Of a stretch of DNA of 61,174 nucleotides, positions 18,538 through 28,249 are shown one piece after another. The notes under the pieces were generated by a model. That model did not search any database. It saw only the letters and a list, made by a program, of their open reading frames with translations, and had not been told where the DNA came from. How positions within the stretch are numbered: position 1 is the stretch's first letter; the number at the start of each line of letters is the position of its first letter. The stretch is from Alphaproteobacteria bacterium. GTDB lineage: Bacteria; Pseudomonadota; Alphaproteobacteria; Rhizobiales; Beijerinckiaceae. The stretch spans positions 1 to 61,174 of the forward strand of contig VGDT01000015.1 in assembly GCA_016869595.1 (NCBI GenBank). Reading direction: 5' to 3'. The translations under genes were made by a program, and so were the position numbers.

Positions 18538-21038
18538 TCAGCGCCTCCAGCGCTCGCTGCGACGAGACGCTCTTCTTCATGCGCCGCAGGCGCCGGGAAG
18601 ATGCAGGTGACGGTCGTGCCTTCGCCAGGCGCGGAATCAATGAAAACCTTGCCGCCATGGAGGTCCATGAAGGCGCGCACGATTGAGAGACCAAGTCCAA
18701 CGCCGCGATGGCGCGAACCGGCGGTATGCGATTCGAAGCGATCGAAGACGCGTTCGAGAATCTCCGGCGAAATCCCGCGCCCACGGTCGGTGACTTTGAA
18801 GACGATTTCGTTCTCGCGTCGCATCACGGCGAGCGTAACAGTCTGGCCCGGACGCGAGAAGCCGATGGCGTTGGAAAGCAGATTGAACAGGATTTGGCGC
18901 ACCCGCTTGGCGTCGCCACGGAACATTCCGACATCGTCCATCGCGATGATCTGGACGTCGATCGAATTCTCTACGAGTCGGTCTTGCACGCCTTCAATGG
19001 CGGCGCGCATCGTCGTCTCGACATCGACATCGGAAAATTCGAGCTTCATCGCATCCTCGTCGATGGTCGCGAGATCGAGAATATCGTCGACGATGGCGAG
19101 CAGCGCCGCGGAGGATTTGCTGACATAGCCAAGATATTCGCGCTGGCGGGCGTTGAGCGGACCGGTCGACGCCTCTCCGAGGAGATGCACAAAGCCGTTG
19201 ATGTTATTGAGGGGCGACCGCAACTCATAGCTGACGTGATGAATGAAGTCATTGCGCAACTTCTCGGCTGCGAGTAGCGCCTTGTTGCGATCCGTGAGCG
19301 CGCGTTCGACGCTCACGTCGGCGGAAACATCGACGAAGGTGAGGAGCGCCGCGCCCTCGAGCAGAGGTTGCGCCGCGCAATCCAAGACCAGGCCGTCGTT
19401 GCGTTCGATGCGCCGGGTCAAGCCTTCGCGCATTTCATTAAGGCCGGTGACGAAACCCTGTAGCGCCGCCCATGTCTCCTCTTTGGGGTGCAGCGCGCGA
19501 CATTCGGCGGCGACCGCCTCGAAACGAGGTCTCTTCGCGAGCGCCTCCGGATCGAGCCGCCACAGGCGGGCGAAGGCGGGATTGCTGAACCTCAAGCGTC
19601 CGTCAGAGCCGAAGACCGCGACGCCCTCGTGGAGCGTGTCCAGCGTTTCGCTCTGCATGCGGGCGAGCGCATTGAAACGCGTTTCGAGATCATAGGCCTT
19701 GGTGGCGTCGTCGTAGAGATAAGTGACGCCGCCTTGGGGATTCGGATGCGCGACGACATCGACGATCCTGCCGTTCGGCAGATGCCATGTGTGGGTTACG
19801 GGCTCCGGCGAATGGTAGGCCTCGAACAGCCGCTCCTTCCAGGCTCTGTAATCCGATTCTACCGGTACGCGCTGCTCAGCGCGCAGCCGGTCGAGAATTT
19901 GTCCGTCAGTGGGCTTTTGTTCAAGAAAAGCTGGATCGAGCTGCCACAGTTTGGCGTAAGCGTCGTTGCAATACATAAGGCGTCGGGCGCGATCGAAGCT
20001 CGCGACCGCCGTCGGCAGCTGATCGAGCGTGCGCACATGCGATTGCATCTGCTCTTCGAGATCCGCGCGAACCGTCTCGACCTCGTGACGATCGATTGCA
20101 ATGGCGGCGGCCGCCCCCGAGGGGGCGGCCTGCGTCACGTCGAGCGGATGACGCTCGCCTGCGACGACCGCGTTGACCCGCTCGCGCCAAACGCTGTTTT
20201 TTAGCCGCGCTTGCTCAGCCGCGCTGCGCGCCGACTGATCGAGCAACTCCAGCTTTCTGGCGACGGCGTCCTCCGGATTTTTCGCTTCGACGGCCTGCGC
20301 GTAAGCGTCGTTGACGAAAACGAGCTCGCCTGCGTCGTCGCGTATCCAAAATGGCGCAGGCAGCGCCTTGAGCATCGCGCGCAGACCAGCGAGTTCGGAT
20401 TGCGTCGCAGCGTAGCGCTCGCGAAGGCCTATCAACTCCAATCTATCGCCGGAGACTTCGCGAATGCGCAATACGGCGCTGCCGCCGACCGCGCGACCGT
20501 CTGCGTCGAAATGTCGTCCGGCGACGCCGCCAAGCGCCAAACGAAAGCTTTCGCCGCTCTTTCGCAGACGTTCAACGGCGCCCTCAAGCTCCTGGGCGTC
20601 TTTGGGGGCAAGCCAGGCGCTAAAGTCCAGCAGCCGGCGCGGCGCGGCGGCAGCCCCTGTCATCATCAGCGAAGAAGAATGGATGTCGGGTTCGGCGTCG
20701 GCCGCCTTCCAGGCGAGAAAGATCTGCGGTTCGGCCGCGAGAAAGGTTTTCGCCCGGTCGAGTTGGGCGCGGGCGTCCTCGCTCTCGGCGCTTAGCGCAG
20801 CTTCGCGCCGGCGCCAGACGGCGCGTTCGCGCACATGCGTCATGACGATGGCGGCGGCGAAGATCGCCAACCCGCCGCCGAAAGCGAAGCTGACGACTTG
20901 CGGATCGAACGACAGATTATCGAGAACGCCAGCGGCGCGCGCCGGCGTCGCCTCGAGCCATAAAAGCAAAGACCCGAGCGAAGCGCCGGAAAAAGGGGGA
21001 GCGCCAGAATAATGGGTCGCGCGCCGCCGTCTCATCAT
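18534..21038 (-). CDS. divL: DivL-type PAS sensor kinase with Tyr in place of the phospho-His
   Basis: About 834 residues. One N-terminal membrane segment (VVSFAFGGGLAIFAAAIVMT), several PAS-like repeats (around 250-320, 380-460 and 490-560; WIRDDAGELVFVNDAYAQAV is typical), then a dimerisation/phosphoacceptor domain and an HATPase domain with intact N (RQILFNLLSNAI), G1 (VTDRGRGIS) and G2 (RGVGLGLSIV) boxes. In the H box the residue normally phosphorylated is tyrosine: FIHHVSYELRSPLNNINGF, with TAT at 19227-19229. This is the hallmark of Caulobacter DivL, the atypical kinase that links DivK to CckA-CtrA cell-cycle signalling. I choose the start at ATG 21038; an upstream frame to 21167 exists but its first 43 residues look non-coding. 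Confidence 0.85.
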   Translation of the reverse strand: MMRRRRATHYSGAPPFSGASLGSLLLWLEATPARAAGVLDNLSFDPQVVSFAFGGGLAIFAAAIVMTHVRERAVWRRREAALSAESEDARAQLDRAKTFLAAEPQIFLAWKAADAEPDIHSSSLMMTGAAAAPRRLLDFSAWLAPKDAQELEGAVERLRKSGESFRLALGGVAGRHFDADGRAVGGSAVLRIREVSGDRLELIGLRERYAATQSELAGLRAMLKALPAPFWIRDDAGELVFVNDAYAQAVEAKNPEDAVARKLELLDQSARSAAEQARLKNSVWRERVNAVVAGERHPLDVTQAAPSGAAAAIAIDRHEVETVRADLEEQMQSHVRTLDQLPTAVASFDRARRLMYCNDAYAKLWQLDPAFLEQKPTDGQILDRLRAEQRVPVESDYRAWKERLFEAYHSPEPVTHTWHLPNGRIVDVVAHPNPQGGVTYLYDDATKAYDLETRFNALARMQSETLDTLHEGVAVFGSDGRLRFSNPAFARLWRLDPEALAKRPRFEAVAAECRALHPKEETWAALQGFVTGLNEMREGLTRRIERNDGLVLDCAAQPLLEGAALLTFVDVSADVSVERALTDRNKALLAAEKLRNDFIHHVSYELRSPLNNINGFVHLLGEASTGPLNARQREYLGYVSKSSAALLAIVDDILDLATIDEDAMKLEFSDVDVETTMRAAIEGVQDRLVENSIDVQIIAMDDVGMFRGDAKRVRQILFNLLSNAIGFSRPGQTVTLAVMRRENEIVFKVTDRGRGISPEILERVFDRFESHTAGSRHRGVGLGLSIVRAFMDLHGGKVFIDSAPGEGTTVTCIFPAPAAHEEERLVAASAGGAE

Positions 21039-21301
21039 TGCGAGGACGACTCCGCTTGCGGGCGATCGGCATGCTGGCGATCGGCTTGGCGCGTCATGAG
21101 AACCGGTCTCCACGGTCAATTGCGGGTGCTCATCACAACAACGCCGTAAGCGGTTCGCGCAGGACACGGATGAAAGCCTGCGGAGCGCAGGATCATGCGG
21201 ACAGATTCCGCCAACAGGAAGACGAAAGGCCGCCCGTCACGCCGCTTGCGAATCAGCTCCAATCTAAAGCGCAAAAGCCCAAAACGGAATCTTTGGCGCA
21301 A

Positions 21302-21339
21302 AACAAAACGGCCCCGCTCCAGGCGAGGAGCGAGGCCGC
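21302..21339 (-). terminator. Intrinsic terminator after ahcY
   Basis: Read on the minus strand, an 11-bp stem with one mismatch (CGGCCTCGCTC / GAGCGGGGCCG) and an 8-base loop is followed by TTTTGTTTTG. It begins 24 bases after the ahcY stop. The rest of the 325-base gap (21039-21363) shows no gene or clear promoter to me; divL must have its own promoter here or rely on readthrough. Confidence 0.75.
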
Positions 21340-21363
21340 GTATGGCGAAACCGCTGAGCCGGT

Positions 21364-22773
21364 TCAGTAGCGATAATGTTCCGGCTTGAAGGGGCCGTCC
21401 TTCGGCAGGTTCAGATATTTCGCCTGCTCATCGGTCATATGGGTCAGCTTGACGCCGATCTTGTCGAGATGGAGCGAGGCGACCTTCTCATCGAGGTGCT
21501 TGGGCAGCGTGTAGACCCCGACCGGATACTGGCCCTGCTTCGTCCACAGTTCGATCTGCGCCAGAGTCTGGTTGGTGAAGGAGGCCGACATAACGAAGGA
21601 AGGGTGGCCCGTCGCGCAGCCCAGATTCACCAGGCGCCCTTCCGCGAGCAGGATGATGCGCTTGCCGTCCTGGAACTCGATTTCGTCGACCTGCGGCTTC
21701 ACATTATGCCATTTGAGATTGCGCAGGCCGGCGACCTGAATCTCCGAGTCGAAATGGCCAATGTTGCAGACGATGGCGCGGTCCTTCATGGCGCGCATAT
21801 GGTCGATGGTGATGACGTCGATATTGCCGGTCGCCGTGCAGAAGATGTCGGCGCGCTGCGCCGCATCTTCCATCGTCGTCACTTCATAGCCTTCCATCGC
21901 CGCCTGCAGCGCGCAGATCGGATCGATCTCGGTGACGAGCACGCGGCAGCCGGCGTTGCGCAGCGACGCCGCCGAGCCTTTGCCAACGTCGCCATAGCCG
22001 GCGATGCAGGCGACCTTGCCCGCCATCATCACGTCGGTCGCGCGGCGGACGCCGTCGACCAGCGATTCGCGGCAGCCATAGAGATTGTCGAACTTCGACT
22101 TCGTGACCGAGTCGTTGACGTTGATCGCCGGCCAGAGGAGCTTGCCCTCCTTGTGCATCGTGTAAAGGCGATGCACGCCCGTCGTCGTCTCCTCGGTGAC
22201 GCCTTTGATCGCCTCGGCGTTGCGCTTGTAGAAGCCGGGATTGGCCTTCAGGCGCTTCTTGATCGCGGCGTAAAGAACTTCTTCCTCTTCATTCGAGGCG
22301 GTCTCCAGAAAGGCGACGTCGCCCTGCTCGGCGCGCAGGCCAAGATGGATGAGCAGCGTCGCGTCGCCGCCGTCGTCGAGAATCATGTTCGGGCAGCCGC
22401 CGTCGCCCCATTCGAAAATCTTGTGGGTGTAGTCCCAATAGTCTTCGAGCGTCTCGCCCTTCTTGGCGAAGACCGGCGTGCCGGTCGCGGCGATGGCGGC
22501 GGCGGCGTGGTCCTGCGTCGAATAGATGTTGCAGGAGGCCCAGCGCACGTCGGCGCCGAGCGCCTTTAAAGTCTCGATCAGCACGGCCGTCTGGATGGTC
22601 ATATGCAGCGAGCCCGCGACGCGCGCGCCTTTGAGCGGCTGCGCGGGGCCGAATTCGGCGCGGGTCGCCATCAGGCCCGGCATTTCGGTCTCGGCGATGG
22701 CGATCTCCTTGCGGCCCCAGTCGGCGAGCGAAAGGTCGGTGACGGCGAAATCGTTAAAGTGATGTGCGGTCAT
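21364..22773 (-). CDS. ahcY: Adenosylhomocysteinase (SAH hydrolase)
   Basis: 469 residues. The NAD-dependent enzyme reversibly hydrolyses S-adenosylhomocysteine to adenosine and homocysteine, relieving product inhibition of methyltransferases. Visible are [20 protein letters not shown] (54-73), [24 protein letters not shown], the catalytic [13 protein letters not shown] block, the NAD-binding [13 protein letters not shown] and the C-terminal PFKPEHYRY, where the penultimate Lys/Tyr contact NAD. The ATG at 22773 follows AGAAGGATTTCGC, a good ribosome site; the frame is open for 51 more codons upstream but these run through a dispersed repeat and are not coding. A promoter with an associated palindromic site lies about 215-265 bases upstream. 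Confidence 0.98.
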   Translation of the reverse strand: MTAHHFNDFAVTDLSLADWGRKEIAIAETEMPGLMATRAEFGPAQPLKGARVAGSLHMTIQTAVLIETLKALGADVRWASCNIYSTQDHAAAAIAATGTPVFAKKGETLEDYWDYTHKIFEWGDGGCPNMILDDGGDATLLIHLGLRAEQGDVAFLETASNEEEEVLYAAIKKRLKANPGFYKRNAEAIKGVTEETTTGVHRLYTMHKEGKLLWPAINVNDSVTKSKFDNLYGCRESLVDGVRRATDVMMAGKVACIAGYGDVGKGSAASLRNAGCRVLVTEIDPICALQAAMEGYEVTTMEDAAQRADIFCTATGNIDVITIDHMRAMKDRAIVCNIGHFDSEIQVAGLRNLKWHNVKPQVDEIEFQDGKRIILLAEGRLVNLGCATGHPSFVMSASFTNQTLAQIELWTKQGQYPVGVYTLPKHLDEKVASLHLDKIGVKLTHMTDEQAKYLNLPKDGPFKPEHYRY

Positions 22774-22812
22774 GCGAAATCCTTCTGTTTTCCTGCGCGG
22801 CCTCGTCTCGGC

Positions 22813-22925
22813 TGTCATTCGCGACGCTTCGCGCGAGCCGAAGCGATCGGGAATCCAGAGCAAGGCCAGCATTCCTGGAGCGGCTCTGGATTCCCGGTCA
22901 GGCCTGCGGCCTGCCGGGAATGACA
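22813..22925 (-). repeat. Composite palindromic repeat in the ahcY leader
   Basis: Three nested or interleaved inverted repeats: outer TGTCATTC/GAATGACA ends (22813-22820 and 22918-22925), a 13-bp perfect pair GGGAATCCAGAGC / GCTCTGGATTCCC (22849-22861 and 22883-22895), and a hairpin ATTCCCGG-T-CAGGCC / GGCCTG-CCGGGAAT around TGC (22890-22921). This resembles dispersed REP/BIME-type elements common in rhizobial genomes. It lies between the ahcY promoter and its start codon, so it would be transcribed as a large structured leader. It fills most of the 411-base gap between ahcY and the antiporter gene; the rest holds the promoter and palindromic site listed separately. Confidence 0.75.
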
Positions 22926-22986
22926 CGTGAAGCGAACGGATCGACCGAATTCGCGCCGCCGGCTCGGGCCAGCGGCTCGGAGCGAG

Positions 22987-23015
22987 CCTATAGCAGGGGC
23001 GGCGGAGAAAGGCAA
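22987..23015 (-). promoter_or_regulatory. Probable ahcY sigma-70 promoter
   Basis: On the minus strand TTGCCT (complement of 23010-23015) is followed after exactly 17 bases by TATAGG (complement of 22987-22992). Spacing is ideal and both hexamers match the consensus at four positions. Transcription would start near 22980 and give a leader of about 205 bases. Confidence 0.6.
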
Positions 23016-23038
23016 TAAAGATATAAAGATTTCTTTAT
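23015..23038. promoter_or_regulatory. ATAAAGA-type operator at the ahcY promoter
   Basis: Two adjacent direct copies of ATAAAGAT (23015-23022, 23023-23030) are followed by an inverted copy, giving the palindrome ATAAAGA-TT-TCTTTAT (23023-23038). The site is AT-rich in a GC-rich surrounding and abuts the -35 hexamer of the ahcY promoter. From memory it resembles the binding motif of the ArsR-family SAH-responsive repressor SahR; that identification is tentative. It also lies about 150 bases upstream of the divergent antiporter gene. Confidence 0.5.
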
Positions 23039-23184
23039 GTCAAAGTGCAGCGGTATGGCCGTCGGGGAAGAAGGCCGACAACGCCGCCGCGCAGCCACAA
23101 TTGACCTTAAGGCGAACACGCCTCTAAGCAACATGCGCGGGAACCTATGGGGCCGATTCGTCGGCGCGCGGGGCGCTGGCGCCG

Positions 23185-24387
23185 ATGACCTTCGACATTT
23201 ACGAGTTGGGGCTGCTGCTCGCCGTCACGACCGCAGTGGCGCTCATCTGCGAGCGGCTGAGGCTGCCATACACGATCGGCCTGGTGCTTGCCGGCCTCGC
23301 TCTCGCGGCGACGCCGCTCAAGATCGAGCTGCAGCTGTCGAAGGACTTCGTCTACACCTTCCTGTTGCCGCCGCTAGTGTTCGAGGCGGCGCTGCGGCTG
23401 AGCTGGCCAAGGCTGCGCCGCGATCTTCCGGTGATTCTCACGCTCGCCGGGCCAGGACTCATCGCCTCGGCGCTGTTGCTTGCAGCCGGCATGCACTGGA
23501 TCGCCGGCTGGTCGTGGACGGCGGCGGGGCTGTTTGGCGCGCTGATCTCGGCGACCGATCCGGTCGCTGTCGTCGCCACCTTCGACGAAGCAAGGGTGCG
23601 GGGGCGGGTCGACCTGCTGGTGCGCGCGGAGAGCCTGATCAATGACGGAACGGCGGCGACCGTGTTTGCGATCCTATTGGCGATCGCGCTGGGCGCCCCC
23701 GCCGCGCCCATGGACGTGACATGGACGTTGCTTCTAACTGTCGGCGGCGGGCTCGCCAGCGGCTTCGCCGTGGCGGGAGCGCTGCTCTTTCTCGTCGGTC
23801 GCACCAACAATAACTTAGTCAAGATCACGCTGACGACGCTGTGCGGTTACGGCTCCTTTTTGTTGGCCCAGCGAATGGACGCTTCTGGCGTGCTCGCTGC
23901 GCTTGCGGCAGGTCTGGTCGTCGCGCAAGGAAGCCGGTGGGGGCTTTTCGGCCCTGCGGGGGAGGGCGCGGTCGCCGCCTTCTGGGAATATGTCGCCTTT
24001 CTTGTCAACTCAGTAGTGTTCATCCTGATTGGTCTGCACGAGGCCGAGCGGCATTTTCTGCCGGTGTTCTGGCCAGTCTTCGTCGCGTTAGCGCTGGCCG
24101 TCGCAGGTCGCGCCGTCGCTGTCTACCCATTCTGCGGCCTGTTTTGGGGTACACGTTACGCCGTCGAACTCAGGCACCAACATGTGCTGTTCTGGGGCGG
24201 CTTCCGCGGCGCGCTGGCGCTGGCCCTCGTGCTTGGATTGCCGGCCTCGATCAGCGAACGCGACGACCTCGTCACCGTGACTTTCGCGGTGGTGGCCTTC
24301 TCCGTCTTCGTTCAGACCCTGGTGATGATCCCCTTGCTTTATCGGCTGGGCGTGATCCGTCGTCCAGCTGATCAGGCTCAGGGTTAG
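23185..24387 (+). CDS. CPA1 family cation:proton antiporter
   Basis: 400 residues, about twelve membrane segments. Diagnostic blocks are FLLPPLVFEAAL (near 60), LISATDPVAVVATFDEARV (near 116-134, the ion-binding ATDP motif), RAESLINDGTAATVF (near 150) and FWGGFRGALALALVLGLP (near 333). These are the conserved parts of NhaP/NHE-type Na+(K+)/H+ exchangers. There is only a short C-terminal tail, so no regulatory cytoplasmic domain as in long bacterial NhaP homologues. It is divergent from ahcY across a 411-base gap. No strong ribosome site precedes the ATG; an in-frame extension upstream is not supported. Confidence 0.9.
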   Translation: MTFDIYELGLLLAVTTAVALICERLRLPYTIGLVLAGLALAATPLKIELQLSKDFVYTFLLPPLVFEAALRLSWPRLRRDLPVILTLAGPGLIASALLLAAGMHWIAGWSWTAAGLFGALISATDPVAVVATFDEARVRGRVDLLVRAESLINDGTAATVFAILLAIALGAPAAPMDVTWTLLLTVGGGLASGFAVAGALLFLVGRTNNNLVKITLTTLCGYGSFLLAQRMDASGVLAALAAGLVVAQGSRWGLFGPAGEGAVAAFWEYVAFLVNSVVFILIGLHEAERHFLPVFWPVFVALALAVAGRAVAVYPFCGLFWGTRYAVELRHQHVLFWGGFRGALALALVLGLPASISERDDLVTVTFAVVAFSVFVQTLVMIPLLYRLGVIRRPADQAQG

Positions 24388-24522
24388 CAGAACCCTAATG
24401 TCCAGCATGGATCATAAGCAGCCATCCGATTTGACGGACTGCAGTAATCCCCCCGCTACCCTTCCCCTCTCGCCTGATCTATACGGATCGGACGCAACTC
24501 CTGCCCGACAGCCCGTCCGCCC

Positions 24523-25038
24523 ATGCTCTCAGCCCTAAAAAACTTTATCAATGAACTCGCGGGCGAGGCCGAGCGGCCCAAACCCTTTGAGGCCGCCGAC
24601 TATCAGCTCGCCGCCGCGGCGCTTCTCGTCCATATCGCCTCGATCGACGGCGAATTCGATGACAAGGAAAAGGCCCGCATCAGACAGCTCGTCGAGGCGC
24701 GCTTTGGCCTTGCCGGCGAAGAGGCGGCCGAACTGATCGACTCCGCGCAGGAGAGCGAGCGCGACGCCGTCGACCTCTATCGCTTCACGAGCGTCTTAAA
24801 GCGCCGGCTCGACGAAGACGGACGCCGCCAGATCGTTGGCATGCTGTGGGACATGGCGCATGCCGACGGCGCGGTGCATGAATTCGAGGAGAATGTCGTC
24901 TGGCGCGTCGCCGAATTGCTCGGCGTTTCGACGCGCGAACGCGTCGAGCTGCGCCGCGAGTTCCGCGACGCCGCCGGCCCGGGCCCAAGCGGCCCAAGTG
25001 GCGGCCCTTGGTCGCGCGATAAGGACAGCGGCCAGTGA
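24523..25038 (+). CDS. TerB-family protein
   Basis: 171 residues, all-helical. The block QLAAAALLVHIASIDGEFDD (near 28-47) with the acidic loop DGEFDDKEKARI and the second copy DMAHADGAVHEFEENVVWRV (near 111-130) are the paired acidic motifs of the TerB/DjlA tellurite-resistance-like fold, which binds a divalent metal. The role in most bacteria is unknown; stand-alone copies like this are common in alphaproteobacteria and need not confer tellurite resistance. The C-terminus is a proline/glycine-rich tail (PGPSGPSGGPWSRD). Its stop overlaps the GTG start of the next gene, so the two are likely co-translated. Confidence 0.8.
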   Translation: MLSALKNFINELAGEAERPKPFEAADYQLAAAALLVHIASIDGEFDDKEKARIRQLVEARFGLAGEEAAELIDSAQESERDAVDLYRFTSVLKRRLDEDGRRQIVGMLWDMAHADGAVHEFEENVVWRVAELLGVSTRERVELRREFRDAAGPGPSGPSGGPWSRDKDSGQ

Positions 25039-25820
25039 CGCGTCCGGTCGCGGTCATCACCGGCGCGTCGGCAGGCATCGGCGCGGAGCTTGCCCGCATC
25101 TTCGCCGCCAAGGGACATGAGCTCGCGCTTGTCGCCCGCCGTGGCGAGCGCTTGGAGGCTTTGGCCGACGAAATCGCCGCCAATGGGTCGGCGCGCCCGC
25201 TACCGATCGAACTCGATCTTACGGAGACAGACGCCGCGGACGCTCTGTCGGATCGCCTCGCCGAAGCCGGCGTCGCCCCGCAATTCCTCGTCAACAACGC
25301 CGGATTTGGCCTGATGGGCCGGGCGATCGAACTCGACGCCTCAGAGCAGCTCGCGATCGTCGATCTCAACATGCGGGCGCTCACCGCGCTGACCTTGCGC
25401 TTCCTGCCGGCGATTGTCGCGGCGAAGGGCGGCGTGCTCAACGTCGCCTCGGTCGCCGCCTATATGCCGGGGCCTGGCTTCGCCGTCTATTACGCCAGCA
25501 AGGCCTATGTGCTCTCGCTCAGCGAAGCGCTGTCGCAGGAATTAAAGCCGCAGGGCGTGAAGGTCGCGTGCCTTTGTCCGGGACCCGTGCGCACCGGTTT
25601 TCAGGCGCGCGCCGGTTTCGACTTCTCGGGCGTCATGGGCGCGATGAAACCAGCCATGCTGCCGGCGGCGGAAGTGGCCCGCCAGGGCTATGAGGGATTG
25701 ATGACCGGCAAGCGCGTCATCGTGCCGGGCATCGTCAACCGGATGTGCGTTTGGGGCTCGGCCGTCGCGCCGCGGTCGCTGCTGCTGCCGCTGCTCGCGA
25801 CCGCCCAGCAGCGGCGCTAG
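25035..25820 (+). CDS. Short-chain dehydrogenase/reductase (SDR)
   Basis: 261 residues of classical SDR type: GASAGIGAELARIFAAKGHE (near 10-29, dinucleotide-binding TGxxxGIG loop), NNAGFG (near 90), catalytic Ser in NVASVAAYMPG and YYASKAYV as the YxxxK pair (near 155-160). The loop after the catalytic motif (CPGPVRTGF) is normal. The substrate is not predictable. The start is a GTG in a GTGA overlap with the terB-like stop. A hairpin follows the stop. Confidence 0.9.
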   Translation: MTRPVAVITGASAGIGAELARIFAAKGHELALVARRGERLEALADEIAANGSARPLPIELDLTETDAADALSDRLAEAGVAPQFLVNNAGFGLMGRAIELDASEQLAIVDLNMRALTALTLRFLPAIVAAKGGVLNVASVAAYMPGPGFAVYYASKAYVLSLSEALSQELKPQGVKVACLCPGPVRTGFQARAGFDFSGVMGAMKPAMLPAAEVARQGYEGLMTGKRVIVPGIVNRMCVWGSAVAPRSLLLPLLATAQQRR

Positions 25821-25865
25821 ATCACGCCGCCTTTGGGCGGTATCGCCAAAGGCGGATAACGTGAT
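25821..25865 (+). terminator. Hairpin after the SDR gene
   Basis: CCGCCTTTGG (25827-25836) and CCAAAGGCGG (25846-25855) make a perfect 10-bp stem, with an outer pair ATCACG/CGTGAT. It begins directly after the stop codon; no T run follows, so termination may be rho-assisted or the hairpin may protect the 3' end. Confidence 0.5.
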
Positions 25866-25878
25866 CGATCTCAAAAGC

Positions 25879-25933
25879 TTGGAGCGCGCTCTTTGCGAAA
25901 AACCGGGTTCCACTTTTTCGCAGCGCGCTCCAA
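25879..25933. repeat. Dispersed palindromic repeat
   Basis: Outer 12-bp perfect arms TTGGAGCGCGCT / AGCGCGCTCCAA enclose a second pair GCGAAAAA / TTTTTCGC around ACCGGGTTCCAC-like sequence. The inner AAAACCGG-TTCC-ACTTTT arrangement is familiar as a short repeat scattered through rhizobial genomes. It lies between two convergent genes. Confidence 0.65.
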
Positions 25934-25935
25934 AC

Positions 25936-25962
25936 AAAAAAGCGAGCCGCAGGGGCTCGCTT
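25936..25962 (-). terminator. Intrinsic terminator after groL
   Basis: On the minus strand AAGCGAGCC / GGCTCGCTT pair perfectly around a 5-base loop and are followed by a run of T (TTTTTTG). It is the groL terminator, 46 bases after the stop codon. Confidence 0.85.
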
Positions 25963-25969
25963 CAGCGTC

Positions 25970-25991
25970 GCCCCGGACCGTGGTCCGGGGC
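25970..25991. terminator. Perfect 10-bp hairpin downstream of groL
   Basis: GCCCCGGACC and GGTCCGGGGC pair with a 2-base spacer. It precedes the groL terminator in transcription order and probably reinforces it or blocks 3' exonucleases. No T tract follows it on the minus strand. Confidence 0.55.
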
Positions 25992-26007
25992 TTTGCTTTC
26001 TCTGGGC

Positions 26008-27642
<1,635 letters not shown>

Positions 27643-27684
27643 TTACAATTCTCCTAAAGGTTGGAAGCGATGGGCGGCGTCGAG

Positions 27685-27972
27685 TCAGTCGACGATGCCG
27701 AGGATGTCGCTTTCCTTCATGATGAGCAGGTCATCGCCGTCGATCTTGACTTCGGTGCCGGACCATTTGCCGAAGAGCACGCGGTCGCCGGACTTGACGT
27801 CGAGCGGGTTCAGCTTGCCGTTTTCGTCGCGAGCGCCGGGACCGACGGAGACCACCTTGCCCTCTTGCGGCTTCTCTTTCGCGGTGTCGGGGATGATGAT
27901 GCCGCCTTTGGTTTTTTCCTCGCCTTCGAGTCGCTTGACCACGACGCGGTCGTGGAGGGGACGGAACGCCAT
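27685..27972 (-). CDS. groS: Co-chaperonin GroES
   Basis: 95 residues, normal length. [20 protein letters not shown] at the N-terminus, the mobile loop [20 protein letters not shown] (about 18-37) and [14 protein letters not shown] at the C-terminus are typical. The heptameric lid closes GroEL. The ATG at 27972 follows GAAAGGAAAGATTCACA, a good ribosome site; a longer open frame upstream crosses the CIRCE palindrome and is not coding. Confidence 0.98.
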   Translation of the reverse strand: MAFRPLHDRVVVKRLEGEEKTKGGIIIPDTAKEKPQEGKVVSVGPGARDENGKLNPLDVKSGDRVLFGKWSGTEVKIDGDDLLIMKESDILGIVD

Positions 27973-28030
27973 TGTGAATCTTTCCTTTTCTGACCTGACG
28001 GGCTTGCCCCGCCAAAAAGGGATAAGCGAA

Positions 28031-28069
28031 CGCCTGCTGGCACTCGTCTGAGATGAGTGCCAGCAGGCG
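28031..28069 (-). promoter_or_regulatory. CIRCE operator with extended arms
   Basis: The core at 28037-28063 is CTGGCACTC - 9 bases - GAGTGCCAG, matching the CIRCE consensus (TTAGCACTC-N9-GAGTGCTAA) recognised by the heat-shock repressor HrcA. The arms continue to 15 perfect base pairs (28031-28045 and 28055-28069). It lies 58 bases upstream of the groS start codon, between promoter and gene. Confidence 0.92.
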
Positions 28070-28074
28070 CCCAA

Positions 28075-28103
28075 CAGATATGGACGGGGGAAATCGCTGT
28101 CAA
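28075..28103 (-). promoter_or_regulatory. groSL sigma-70 promoter
   Basis: On the minus strand a perfect -35 TTGACA (complement of 28098-28103), a 17-base spacer and TATCTG (complement of 28075-28080). The transcript would start within or just before the CIRCE palindrome, the usual arrangement for HrcA repression. I see no sigma-32-type element here. Confidence 0.8.
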
Positions 28104-28249
28104 GTTGGGGATAGCGCCAAAAATTTACGCGCCTGTGGCGGCGCGGCTACAGCGCCATCCAATCGTTCGTCTTAACCATAAGTCAGTATTGAGTCGGTGG
28201 TATTTGGGCCAGAGCCGTCGACCAATTCATGGAAATTTCCGAGAATTGA

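Noticed and set aside
21376..22569. 397-codon open frame opposite ahcY
   Set aside because: Fully contained within ahcY, which is unmistakable. The protein is an Arg/His/Asp-rich shadow.
22774..23000. SAH riboswitch in the ahcY leader
   Set aside because: The leader is taken up by a dispersed repeat, and I could not find the conserved pseudoknot core. A covariance-model search would decide.
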